A stretch of DNA of 47,019 nt from Candidatus Rifleibacteriota bacterium (GTDB lineage: Bacteria; Muiribacteriota; Ozemobacteria; Ozemobacterales; Ozemobacteraceae): NCBI GenBank assembly GCA_015232575.1, contig JADFZL010000030.1, forward strand, positions 1,331 to 48,349, written 5' to 3'. The position numbers and the translations under genes are program-made. A model generated the notes under the pieces. That model was not told the DNA's origin. It made no database searches and saw nothing but the letters and a program-made list of their open reading frames with translations. Shown one piece after another: positions 7,981 through 16,227 of the stretch (within the stretch, counting starts at the first letter, position 1; every line of letters begins with the position of its first letter).

Positions 7981-10980
7981 TCAATCGGGGCTGGCTGAGG
8001 TGAAGTCTCCATTCTTGTAGCCAACGATTGTCTGAGCGTGATCAGGTATCATTTTTGCTGCGTTAGCATCTGCTGCAACATCATTAGTTGTCATCATCTT
8101 GAAAATATTGGCTTCCGAATCTGTAAGCTGCCCTGATTTAATTGAAGTGGTGACACAATACCCTGCGCTAATCAGACTCTTGAGAAGATTAATGTCATCA
8201 TCTGTTTTGATAATGAAATATCCAGCATTGTTGTATTTGCCGATATTTACTTCCCGACCTCTGAATTTTGCTGCTTCACGCCATGCTGCCTCTGTTGGCC
8301 AGGAAGTATAGTTTGTCCTGTCTACCGGCATTCTGTTCCAGCTCGCTCCACCAATTCTTGTCAGCAGGGAGATTGCATCAGTATGATCTGAACCAGAGTC
8401 GTAACCTGAATTAATCTGGTGATATACGAAATCAGGGCTGAAAATCTTATCAAGATTTGCACTAGGCCTGTTATTAACGCTATCCCATGTTGTTCCTGAA
8501 AGGTCCCAGTTGTGTTCACGGGCTTCGTTGTAAGTATGAATGTAATAGGCTGTTGCCCATGTAGTACATGAACCTTTTGTTCCCTGATGGCCGATTGGCG
8601 GAAAATAATTCGTTGCGGAGTTATCCATTGATTCTGGAAGAGCTCCAGAGAGCTTTCCACTGGAGAAATCCCGGAGTTTTCTCATATTCTGCCACTGTTC
8701 AACGCTCGGAGGACGATAACCAGTTCCAAATTCACCTGCAACAACAGCATTATAATTCCGCCCAGGTTCTGCAACACCGACACTATTCATATCTTCACTC
8801 AGTTCCTCGGAACCTGGCAATTCTTCAACAAAAGTGTCATTAAGTGAGTTCCTCGGAAGCGGCGCAATCATGCGCAAATCATTTGAAGAAAGAGCACTCT
8901 TTGTCGGCACAACAAAACTCGTTGAGGCATTCCCACCAAAAGTCCCGGTCGAACCTGAAATCACTTTGAAAATATTTTGATTATAATCATAAAATTCTAT
9001 AGAGAAAGTTGCAATTGTACCTGCTGTGCTACCACTATTTTCAACATTCAGAAACAGATTATAATCATTCAACTGAGTTGCAAATTCAGAAATATCAAAT
9101 GCTATTACTTCGTCTGGAAAAGCATAAGAACCACTGAGAAGTGTTGTACTGAATCTACTCTGAAGTTCCTTAGAAATAACGGGGGCAGTCGCCACACCAA
9201 GTCCAAGAGTAATAAGACATTCATTTCTCTTGGAATGTACAGGCTTAAACACAGCAATTACTGTTGGTCTGTACTGCTGGGCAAAATTGTTATAATAATA
9301 GTTGATGGCAAGTTCCTGCTTCTTCATTACAGCGTATGTAATCCAATAATGGCCATCATACGGAGATTTTCGTTCCCATGTGCCTGATTTTCCCCAGGAA
9401 TTTACAAATTTAAATGCACCCACTTGAGACGAAGTTGTATCTTTAATTCTGAATTCAAGGGTGTTTGCAGGCAAGGTATAGTTGTTATCATCATTCATTT
9501 CAGTAACCTGGCCGGTTGCATCGACGATTGCGCCGATATAATATACTCCCGCAGTCAAAGTCGCCGGAACAGCAAAATCAATATAGTTCGCGGGAATATC
9601 ACCAACTGGACAACTGTAGGCATAAGAAATTTCAGCCAATAATGCATCGCTTGCTGCATCAATTTTGCGATCAGTAGAAATATAAAACCTGATTTTGTGA
9701 TTTGCATTGTAACAACTTGCAGTACCAATATTCCTGAAATAGTAATACAATTTCATCTGTTCATTGGGCGAACCGCTGAAAAAATCATACCAGATATTAC
9801 CACTTTCAAGTTTTCCGACATGAAGCCTGTTTGAAGCTATGAGATCGCCTCCTGTCAAGCTATTGACCTGTCCAAGTTTTATCTTCGAGGAATCGTTTCC
9901 AGTTTTTCTCACCCAGACAATGTTTCCAACTGAAAATGAAGCTACTACGACAGAAGACGAAGAACTGCATGGAATCCATGAATTGCCATTATCAAGAGTG
10001 TATTCCATATCTGGAGAAACTGAGTAGATTTTTCCTTCGGGAATGTTCATCCAGGCGTTTTCCGGTAATGATTCGAGCGATTCCCATACTGTTACCTGAT
10101 AATATTTTGTTGAATTGTCAGTTGAAGTAACGGTATAAGTGGCTGGTACACCGGCTGTAAATTTTACAGCTTCTCCGCTTGCCGGAGAAACTGAAGCTCC
10201 GGTAAAATTGATTGTCGGGGTAAGCGTATTCAGTGTAGCTCCCGAAGCTACTTTAACAGTAATTGTACGGGCGTTTTCATCAATAATACCAGTCGCCGCA
10301 GGACTCAGACTTGAAAAAACGAATGAATTGATTGTCTTTCCAGAATAAGGATTTCCGCCAAGATAGATTGCGAGGGCATCTTCATAGATTGTCTGGCTTC
10401 CGGTTGAAAGATTTGGAATGATATTTGATATCTGTGCGGCAAGACCGTTATTAGCATTCATAAAAATAGTTGGGGAAGCTATGATTCTCAGTATCGTCTC
10501 GGCAATGATATCAGAAGATTTTTTCCCGCCCACAGCAGAAACATAGATCATGTTGGAAGTATTCATCTGAAGATCAAGGGCACCGTGAAAATCCGTCTGA
10601 GAGGCTATTGATCCGCCGGCAATATGTATTTCACCTATAGTAGTCACAGCCGGAACATTGTCAAACACAACTTCAGCCGTGCCAGAAGTGGTTGCTGAAA
10701 CAGTCTTTTCCTGAATTGTTACAGGCATGGTAGCACTGCCAAAGTTCAGTGTTTTCAAGCAGAAAGTAACAGAAGCTGGAGTTCCCGCCGCTGCACGAAT
10801 ATCCGCAAATTTACCAGAAGATGACGTGTCAATAACCATGCTGACACTTACTTTGTCAGTTGGAAGATTTGCCAAACCATCTGGTGCTGCCGGGTTCTTT
10901 CCATCAAAAGAACATCCGGCAAAAATCGTCAGAAAAACACAAAAACAACAAAAAACAACAACAGAAACAAAACGATTCAT
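7981..10980 (-). CDS. Large lipoprotein with CARDB-like domain and permuted papain-like peptidase blocks
   Basis: This 999-residue outer-membrane or surface lipoprotein has the lipobox FAGC near residue 23. Residues about 205-300 resemble DUF5018-type Ig-like domains (LSPAATGIIDENARTITV, GASVSPASGEAVKF). Residues 385-512 resemble a CARDB adhesion domain. At about 521-555 comes the papain Asn block (GAFKFVNSWG...GHYWITY), then a beta-rich region and linker. Only after this, at about 795-815, comes the papain Gln/Cys block (IGHQGTKGSCTTWA), and at about 980-990 the His block (DHAQTIVGY). The protein stops 12 residues later. In papain-type (C1) enzymes the order is Cys, His, Asn, so the catalytic pieces are circularly permuted or rearranged. 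ATG at 10980 is preferred over the TTG just upstream. The gene begins only 30 bases after hicA. Activity is uncertain. Confidence 0.8.
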   Translation of the reverse strand: MNRFVSVVVFCCFCVFLTIFAGCSFDGKNPAAPDGLANLPTDKVSVSMVIDTSSSGKFADIRAAAGTPASVTFCLKTLNFGSATMPVTIQEKTVSATTSGTAEVVFDNVPAVTTIGEIHIAGGSIASQTDFHGALDLQMNTSNMIYVSAVGGKKSSDIIAETILRIIASPTIFMNANNGLAAQISNIIPNLSTGSQTIYEDALAIYLGGNPYSGKTINSFVFSSLSPAATGIIDENARTITVKVASGATLNTLTPTINFTGASVSPASGEAVKFTAGVPATYTVTSTDNSTKYYQVTVWESLESLPENAWMNIPEGKIYSVSPDMEYTLDNGNSWIPCSSSSSVVVASFSVGNIVWVRKTGNDSSKIKLGQVNSLTGGDLIASNRLHVGKLESGNIWYDFFSGSPNEQMKLYYYFRNIGTASCYNANHKIRFYISTDRKIDAASDALLAEISYAYSCPVGDIPANYIDFAVPATLTAGVYYIGAIVDATGQVTEMNDDNNYTLPANTLEFRIKDTTSSQVGAFKFVNSWGKSGTWERKSPYDGHYWITYAVMKKQELAINYYYNNFAQQYRPTVIAVFKPVHSKRNECLITLGLGVATAPVISKELQSRFSTTLLSGSYAFPDEVIAFDISEFATQLNDYNLFLNVENSGSTAGTIATFSIEFYDYNQNIFKVISGSTGTFGGNASTSFVVPTKSALSSNDLRMIAPLPRNSLNDTFVEELPGSEELSEDMNSVGVAEPGRNYNAVVAGEFGTGYRPPSVEQWQNMRKLRDFSSGKLSGALPESMDNSATNYFPPIGHQGTKGSCTTWATAYYIHTYNEAREHNWDLSGTTWDSVNNRPSANLDKIFSPDFVYHQINSGYDSGSDHTDAISLLTRIGGASWNRMPVDRTNYTSWPTEAAWREAAKFRGREVNIGKYNNAGYFIIKTDDDINLLKSLISAGYCVTTSIKSGQLTDSEANIFKMMTTNDVAADANAAKMIPDHAQTIVGYKNGDFTSASPD

Positions 10981-11010
10981 CAAAACTCCCCTCCCGTTTA
11001 GAAATCCAAA

Positions 11011-11190
11011 CTAATAATCTTTCAACATTTTTAGAATGTGCCTTGCAAGGTTTTCATCAATTTCCCGATGACGTGGCACTGGTTGAGAAACCCTCGTGAC
11101 AGGATTCTGATACCAATCATGTTTTCCACCATGACGTATCAAAACGCACGCTAACTTTTCAATTTCTCGAATAAGGTCTATTCTTTTCAT
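11011..11190 (-). CDS. hicA: HicA family mRNA-interferase toxin
   Basis: This 59-residue protein matches the HicA double-stranded-RNA-binding-like toxin fold nearly end to end. It has MKRIDLIREIEKLACVLIRH, then GGKHDWYQNP with the catalytic His in GGKHD, then QPVPRHREI and a final helix. HicA cleaves mRNA when free of its antitoxin. Its ATG overlaps the TGA of hicB (ATGA), so the two are translationally coupled, with antitoxin first. The downstream lipoprotein gene starts 30 bases later and may be read from the same transcript. Confidence 0.92.
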   Translation of the reverse strand: MKRIDLIREIEKLACVLIRHGGKHDWYQNPVTRVSQPVPRHREIDENLARHILKMLKDY

Positions 11191-11378
11191 GCAACACGAA
11201 GTTTTCCAATTTTGTGAACATTCGGAATAACACCACTGTTGAGGTCTGCATAAATTTCTCTGAGATTCTCCTCCAGCTCTTCAAGCGTTGTACCCTGAGT
11301 TCTATAATCAGGATATTCCTCAAGCCAACCTATCCACATAGTGCCATCTTTATAATAGACAAAATTCTTTGTTTCCAT
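11187..11378 (-). CDS. hicB: HicB family antitoxin
   Basis: This 63-residue protein matches the partial RNase-H-like fold of HicB antitoxins: FVYYKDGTMWIGWLEEYPDYRTQGTTLEEL...NLREIYADL. The start at 11378 is set by AAGGAG seven bases upstream and by the family N-terminus; the longer reading frame upstream is not family-like. No C-terminal DNA-binding helix-turn-helix or ribbon domain is seen, so autoregulation may use another mode. It neutralises the HicA encoded immediately downstream. Confidence 0.9.
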   Translation of the reverse strand: METKNFVYYKDGTMWIGWLEEYPDYRTQGTTLEELEENLREIYADLNSGVIPNVHKIGKLRVA

Positions 11379-11505
11379 TCGATATCTCCTTATTTTTCTC
11401 TGCTGATCATAACCAGTTTGAGCTTGATAAACCAAGCCTCTACACAAAATCCCACACCCCGCAAATGGGAATCTGACCATGAAGAATACCGTGGTGATTT
11501 AATAA

Positions 11506-11536
11506 AAAAGCGCCGGGCCAAATAAACAGCGCGGAA
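11506..11536 (-). terminator. Possible weak terminator after moaB
   Basis: On the minus strand, gcgct...ggcgc can form a five-pair stem followed by ttttttatt, immediately downstream of the moaB stop. The stem is short. Confidence 0.3.
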
Positions 11537-11541
11537 TCTTT

Positions 11542-12042
11542 TCAGCGGTTGGCTTCCCAGACGATGTGGCAAAGTTGGGGAAGAATTATTCGCTTCATGG
11601 CAAGGCGTACGGCTTTAGAAGAGCCCGGAAGGCAAATCAATGCTTTTCCTGAGGCAACTCCGGCAGAGGCTCGGCTCAAAATTGCTGCCGGACCAATCTG
11701 TTGAAAAGAAAGCAGTCTGAACAATTCCCCGAAACCCGGAAGATCCTTCTGCGTAAGCTTTCGGGAAATCTCTATTGTACCATCGCGCGCGGTGAGTCCG
11801 GTGCCACCATTTGTTATTATGGAATCAATATTCTCTGAAAGCATTGATTTCAGAGTTTTCTCAATCAATTCAGGGTCTTCCTTAATGAGCTCATACATGA
11901 CAACCGAGTGTCCATCGGCTGTCAACAGGTCACAGATTATCTTTCCCGAGATATCCTCAGCTTTCGAGCGTGTATCTGAAAGTGTCAACACTCCAACTTT
12001 CAAACTTTTTCTGGATTTTTCCTCGTGTTCATGATGAGACAT
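11542..12042 (-). CDS. moaB: MoaB/Mog-type molybdenum cofactor biosynthesis protein
   Basis: This 166-residue cytoplasmic protein belongs to the MoaB/Mog family, which adenylylates molybdopterin before molybdate or tungstate insertion. The signature TNGGTGLTARDGTIE (about residues 78-92) and the C-terminal GSSKAVRLAM are clear, and the length is standard for the stand-alone protein. A histidine-rich start (MSHHEHEEK) may bind metal or simply be a variable tail. It starts 11 bases after the stop of the REC-PP2C gene, so the two are probably co-transcribed although their functions differ. Whether it acts as MoaB or Mog cannot be told from sequence alone. Confidence 0.9.
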   Translation of the reverse strand: MSHHEHEEKSRKSLKVGVLTLSDTRSKAEDISGKIICDLLTADGHSVVMYELIKEDPELIEKTLKSMLSENIDSIITNGGTGLTARDGTIEISRKLTQKDLPGFGELFRLLSFQQIGPAAILSRASAGVASGKALICLPGSSKAVRLAMKRIILPQLCHIVWEANR

Positions 12043-12053
12043 ATTTTCACCCT

Positions 12054-13256
12054 TTACTTTATTTCAAGTGCCAGAATTGTGATGTCATCGCCGATTCTGT
12101 TTGTTGCCAGCCAGTGATCGTTCTCGATAATCAGTCTATCCAGAACTTGTCTGAGCGGAAGATAACCCAGCGACGATACAAGTTTGCTGAGGGCGGTCTT
12201 TCCAAACTGCTGTCCCTTTTCATTTCGGGCTTCAGACAAACCGTCTGTGAAAACAAAAAGCCGGTCATTTTTCTTCAATTGAAAAGAAAATTCCTTATAT
12301 GGAATGTCTTCAAATGAGCCTATAGGAAAGCCACCACCTTCAAGAAAAAACGGCGCTCTGCCGGCCCTCTGAAGAAGCGGCTGCGGATGAGCGCCAAGAG
12401 CATATTTCAACTCAAGTGTCTTTCGGTTTATCACTCCATAAAACATTGAAAAGCAGAGAAAGTTATCAAAATCGATTGGAAACAACCTTGATAATTCGCC
12501 GAGAAGCTCAGCCGGAGAAAGCAATCTTCCGTTTCGCATCAAAATGTTTGCATTAAGAAACACCGGCGACAGCACTCTGCTGAGACTGACCGAAAGCAAA
12601 GCCGGCTGAACACCGTGGCCAGTTACATCCAGGACGTAAAAACCGATATTTTCATCGTCGAGGTTGAAGGCATTCAGACAGTCGCCCGCAAGCTCTTCAA
12701 GCGGTTTATAAACCCACTCAAAATTACATTCCGGAAATGAGGGCAGAGAAGCCGGAAGAAGCGAAGCTTGAATGCGTGCTGCCGCAATCAGATCCTTTTT
12801 CATGCGCTTGTTGGCTTTTTCTATTGAGCTTTTCGCCTTTTCAAGTTCTCTAACTCTTTCGGCAAGCTGTTTTTCGAGCATTACGATTCTGATTCCAGCT
12901 CTGACTCTTGCCTCAAGTTCATTTCTATCAAAAGGCTTGGCAATAAAATCATTTGCCCCGGCATCAAGCGCCTGCTTAAGACTTGCAACCTCTGATTTTG
13001 CAGTTAACAAAATTATATAAAGAAAATCTTCTTTCTTCAGATCTTTGATTTTCTGACAAAGTTCAATGCCACTGAGACCGGGCATTATCCAGTCACTTAT
13101 AAGCATTGCAAAATTATTATTTTCGATTTTTTCCCATGCTTCGTCACCTGTACAAGCTTCATCAACCTGGCATCCAAGCGACTCAAGCATGCCTTTGACC
13201 ATTATTCTCGTGGTCAGATCATCCTCTGCTACAAGTATTCTTATCTTCTCATCCAT
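12054..13256 (-). CDS. Response regulator with PP2C (RsbU/SpoIIE-type) phosphatase output
   Basis: This 400-residue cytoplasmic protein has a receiver domain at residues 5-120: acidic pair EDD at 11-13, phospho-acceptor D55 in LISDWIMPG, and the conserved Thr/Lys in LLTAKSE. A coiled-coil linker follows (about 125-165). The PP2C domain (about 170-400) has ARIQASLLP, the metal-binding DVTGHG and FTDGLSEARN. Such proteins dephosphorylate STAS-type anti-anti-sigma factors in partner-switching pathways when their receiver is phosphorylated. No STAS gene is nearby, but an anti-sigma-like ATPase domain is encoded at 19088. The histidine kinase at 13971 is a plausible but unproven input. Confidence 0.92.
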   Translation of the reverse strand: MDEKIRILVAEDDLTTRIMVKGMLESLGCQVDEACTGDEAWEKIENNNFAMLISDWIMPGLSGIELCQKIKDLKKEDFLYIILLTAKSEVASLKQALDAGANDFIAKPFDRNELEARVRAGIRIVMLEKQLAERVRELEKAKSSIEKANKRMKKDLIAAARIQASLLPASLPSFPECNFEWVYKPLEELAGDCLNAFNLDDENIGFYVLDVTGHGVQPALLSVSLSRVLSPVFLNANILMRNGRLLSPAELLGELSRLFPIDFDNFLCFSMFYGVINRKTLELKYALGAHPQPLLQRAGRAPFFLEGGGFPIGSFEDIPYKEFSFQLKKNDRLFVFTDGLSEARNEKGQQFGKTALSKLVSSLGYLPLRQVLDRLIIENDHWLATNRIGDDITILALEIK

Positions 13257-13295
13257 ATTTTGCTTCCTGAAAATTCTTATCTTCTATCTGATCGC

Positions 13296-13325
13296 CTAGT
13301 ACAGCAAATCACAATAAAGGAATCA
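13296..13325. repeat. Solo end of the MITE-like family
   Basis: ctagtacagcaaatcacaataaagga matches the extended left terminus at 4462-4486 (tagtacagcaaatcttaattaagg) with a few changes. No matching second end or palindromic arms are nearby, so it looks like a decayed copy. Confidence 0.5.
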
Positions 13326-13372
13326 TAAACCATGTCCCGCATTTACCACCACACTTGTCCTATGCCTCAGAA

Positions 13373-13978
13373 TCATGTTTGAAAAAAAGGTAAAAGATCA
13401 CTCTCAACCCACCGTGAAAGCTCTTCAACGCTTCCGTTGTTGTTGTAATATATAACCTTCTCAGAATTTCCCGGGTCAGGGTCTTGCGCAGAAATTCTAA
13501 TTTCGGCCGACTCCTTCGAAATTCCACGATTTTTTACGAGCCTGTCAGTGCGAACGTCAGAACCAGCAGTTACGTAAACAATTTTATCACAAAGAGAATC
13601 AAGTTTCATGCGAAATAACAGCGCTGCATTTACTACTATGCCTCTGATATCCTTTTTCATTTCTTCCGCGATGATGCGCTCTGTCTCTAATTTCATCGGC
13701 GGATGCATTATGGAATCAAGTTTTCTGAGAGATTCAGCAGACGAAAAAACAATTTTTCCAAGTTTCTGCCTGTCTATTTCACCATTTGAGCCTTTTATTT
13801 CTTCTCCAAAAGTTGTAACAAGCTGGGAAACTATTCTGGGATCGGTCAAAAAACGATGACCAACCTGATCAACTTCGATATTTTTGCAACCGTGATTTTC
13901 CAGAAGCTTACCAATTGTACTCTTTCCTGAACCAATTGTTCCGGTAATACCCAGGATTTTCTTGTTCTGCTTACTCAT
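13373..13978 (-). CDS. coaE: Dephospho-CoA kinase
   Basis: This protein of about 201 residues catalyses the last step of coenzyme A synthesis, phosphorylating the ribose 3'-OH of dephospho-CoA. It begins with the P-loop LGITGTIGSGKST and has the family blocks EVDQVGH, the IMHPPMK segment (usually IxHP), the VVNAALLFRM segment (usually a P-L-L-F/Y motif, here with Ala for Pro) and TDRLVKNRG. The ATG at 13978 is favoured by family length, and one at 13984 is possible. Either overlaps the 3' end of the histidine kinase gene by 8 to 14 bases, so the two are translationally coupled, an unusual pairing of sensor and cofactor gene. Confidence 0.92.
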   Translation of the reverse strand: MSKQNKKILGITGTIGSGKSTIGKLLENHGCKNIEVDQVGHRFLTDPRIVSQLVTTFGEEIKGSNGEIDRQKLGKIVFSSAESLRKLDSIMHPPMKLETERIIAEEMKKDIRGIVVNAALLFRMKLDSLCDKIVYVTAGSDVRTDRLVKNRGISKESAEIRISAQDPDPGNSEKVIYYNNNGSVEELSRWVESDLLPFFQT

Positions 13979-15998
13979 TACCATCGATTTTTTCCAAAGG
14001 CGTCATAGCCGGAAGATAAACAGAAAATTTTGATCCGACTCCGGGAGAACTTTCAACATCAATTCTTCCGCCATGTTCTTCAACAATTCTGAGCGCAACA
14101 GACAAACCCAGCCCGGTACCATCTTCTTTTGTTGTTATGAACGGGTCAAATATGGCTCTTAAAAGCTCACTTTTTATTCCAATTCCAGTATCTGTAATTG
14201 ACGTAACAACATAGTTATCAGATCTTTCAACTCTGATACCCAGAGTTCCGCCCGAATGGGATGCCTGAATTGCATTACTCAGAATATTAAGAAAAACCTG
14301 TTTCAGCTGGTTCGGATCACCTTTAAGTGAAGGAATTTCGTCTGGATATTCCGTCTTGAGATGCAGCCGCATTTTGTTCATCTGGTTCTGCAACAACATC
14401 AGGCAGCCTTTAAGAATTTCAGAAAGGGAAAATTCAAGTACATGCGGCTTTGTCGGCTTGGCAAAATCAAGCAGATTCACGATTATTCTTTCAAGACGTT
14501 CAATTTCAGTCTGAATAATCTTGATTGGCTCACACTTCGGATCGCCTTCTGTGAATTCGGTGCTCAGAAGCTGTACTATCATTTTTATTCCAGTCAGCGG
14601 ATTACGTATTTCATGCGCGATACCGGCTGCCAGAACTCCAAGCGCTGAAAGCCTGTCAGCACGCTTCAACTGGTCTTCAAGTTTTATTATCTGAGTAATG
14701 TCCTTAGAAAACAGTGCAGTTCCAAGCATACTTCCTGATTCATCTCTGAATGGAAAAGCGTTAATTTCAAGAATCTTGCAGTCTCCAGGTCTTTCAATAC
14801 GCACTTTCTCGTTTTCAATTGCAAGTTTCGAATCAAGAACTTCAAGAATAAGCTTTCGGAACGGTTCAGGGAAATTATCCGGAGCTTTGTAAATCGACAT
14901 TCCTTCAACAATTGATCCGTCAAAAATATGCGAAATTAAAGGATTAACCAGAGTAATATTGCCATTGTTATCAAAAATCAGAACACCTGTTGTCATACTT
15001 TGAAGAATATGCTGCGTAAAACCTCTCAGTTTGAGAAGATCTTTAAAAAGAACATCAATCGAAGCAATCTGTGTAATAATGATGCGAAGGCCAATAATGT
15101 CCTCATCGCGATAAGCATAAGATTTTTTGGAACCAATCGCAACAACACCTGTCAACTCGCGCGAAACTTCAACGGGAAGAATAAGTATTGACTTGTATTC
15201 ATCGTTGAACGTCAGGAAAGGTTTCCGCTCCTGTGCAGCAAGCCCCAAGGGCGGGTCGCCAAGCTTGATTGTCGCCGGAAATGGGGATTTTCCCTTGTTA
15301 TTCCTGATTTCCAGGGTTTTTCCATCATGATTCAACAGGTAAAAAGCAAGTGCATCGTAAACAATAAAAGATCTGATAATTTCCTCAAGTGAATCATAAA
15401 CATCCCGAAGATCAATGAGCGATTCAGTTCTTTGAGAAATTTCGTAAAGAGCCGAAAGTCTTGAGTTTTTGTGAATCATTTCATTATGCAGAAGAACGTT
15501 ATCCATGAGTGGACCAAAAAAAGGTGCCATTGACTCAAGAAAAGACTGAATTTCTTCTGTATAGGGCGATAGTTCCGGGGGGCGGAAAATAAAAAATAAC
15601 CCGATTGGCTTCCCAGAATGTATAACTGGAACAATCAGCGCACTGCCTATTTCTTTTGTAAATTCAGGTTTTAAATCCTTAATTCCATCGGAATCCAGAG
15701 CGAAAGTGTGTCCTTCAAGAAAAGTTCTGTAAAAACTCTGATAGCACGAACCAGGAAAAACGTTTTCCCAAAGGTTTCTATCACGGTTCGCAGGAAGATT
15801 TTCAATCAGAGCAACCATCTCTTTCTGTTTTTCATGCGGTGTAAGAAGCACAGCACCAGCTGATTCGGAATGCTTTAATGACAAATCAACCAGATAACTG
15901 AGCGCACGGTCAGGCACCATTGCTGACATTGCATGAGAAACATTAAAGAAAAGCTGCTGATAATTAATTTCAAAATTCTGACCAGAGGTTTTTGTCAT
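13971..15998 (-). CDS. Soluble GAF-GAF-PAS sensor histidine kinase
   Basis: This 675-residue protein is a cytoplasmic two-component kinase with no clear membrane segment. Residues about 10-165 and 185-325 look like two GAF domains, 335-440 like a PAS domain, and 450-520 the HisKA dimerisation domain with the phospho-acceptor His in AGIAHEIRNPLTG. The ATPase domain (about 555-665) has the N box (QVFLNILSNAIQAS), DTGIGI, DGTGLGLSVA and a closing GSKFSVYLP. All catalytic motifs are intact. The nearest receiver protein is the REC-PP2C phosphatase two genes downstream on the same strand; pairing is inference. coaE overlaps its end. Confidence 0.93.
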   Translation of the reverse strand: MTKTSGQNFEINYQQLFFNVSHAMSAMVPDRALSYLVDLSLKHSESAGAVLLTPHEKQKEMVALIENLPANRDRNLWENVFPGSCYQSFYRTFLEGHTFALDSDGIKDLKPEFTKEIGSALIVPVIHSGKPIGLFFIFRPPELSPYTEEIQSFLESMAPFFGPLMDNVLLHNEMIHKNSRLSALYEISQRTESLIDLRDVYDSLEEIIRSFIVYDALAFYLLNHDGKTLEIRNNKGKSPFPATIKLGDPPLGLAAQERKPFLTFNDEYKSILILPVEVSRELTGVVAIGSKKSYAYRDEDIIGLRIIITQIASIDVLFKDLLKLRGFTQHILQSMTTGVLIFDNNGNITLVNPLISHIFDGSIVEGMSIYKAPDNFPEPFRKLILEVLDSKLAIENEKVRIERPGDCKILEINAFPFRDESGSMLGTALFSKDITQIIKLEDQLKRADRLSALGVLAAGIAHEIRNPLTGIKMIVQLLSTEFTEGDPKCEPIKIIQTEIERLERIIVNLLDFAKPTKPHVLEFSLSEILKGCLMLLQNQMNKMRLHLKTEYPDEIPSLKGDPNQLKQVFLNILSNAIQASHSGGTLGIRVERSDNYVVTSITDTGIGIKSELLRAIFDPFITTKEDGTGLGLSVALRIVEEHGGRIDVESSPGVGSKFSVYLPAMTPLEKIDGNE

Positions 15999-16112
15999 AT
16001 TTCATCCAATAATGAGTGAAATTTCTTTATCAATCTGATTAATAAGCGTTCAAGCAGGTAACCATGCTAGTAGTTTTTGAAGAAAATATCAAGCAAAAAA
16101 TATTGACTAAAA

Positions 16113-16142
16113 GCAGAAGCGGGCTTAAAAGCCCGCTTCTGC
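16113..16142 (-). terminator. Intrinsic terminator of the proline-rich lipoprotein gene
   Basis: gcagaagcgggctt / aagcccgcttctgc is a perfect 14-bp stem with a two-base loop, followed on the minus strand by TTTTAG. It lies 86 bases past the lipoprotein stop and separates that gene from the histidine kinase. Confidence 0.75.
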
Positions 16143-16227
16143 AAGAACTACATACATTTTTACTTTTCAGCGAATATTTCTACATGCAAATAATAGAATG
16201 CAAAAATATCCCATTACATATCATATA

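Noticed and set aside
10413..10980. Adhesin-only interpretation of the large lipoprotein, with the NSWG motif as chance
   Set aside because: The block GAFKFVNSWGK...GHYWITY matches the papain C-terminal region over about 30 residues, too long for coincidence.
9936..11099. Plus-strand ORFs across the lipoprotein and hicA region
   Set aside because: No ribosome binding sites and no recognisable protein features; they overlap confidently assigned minus-strand genes.
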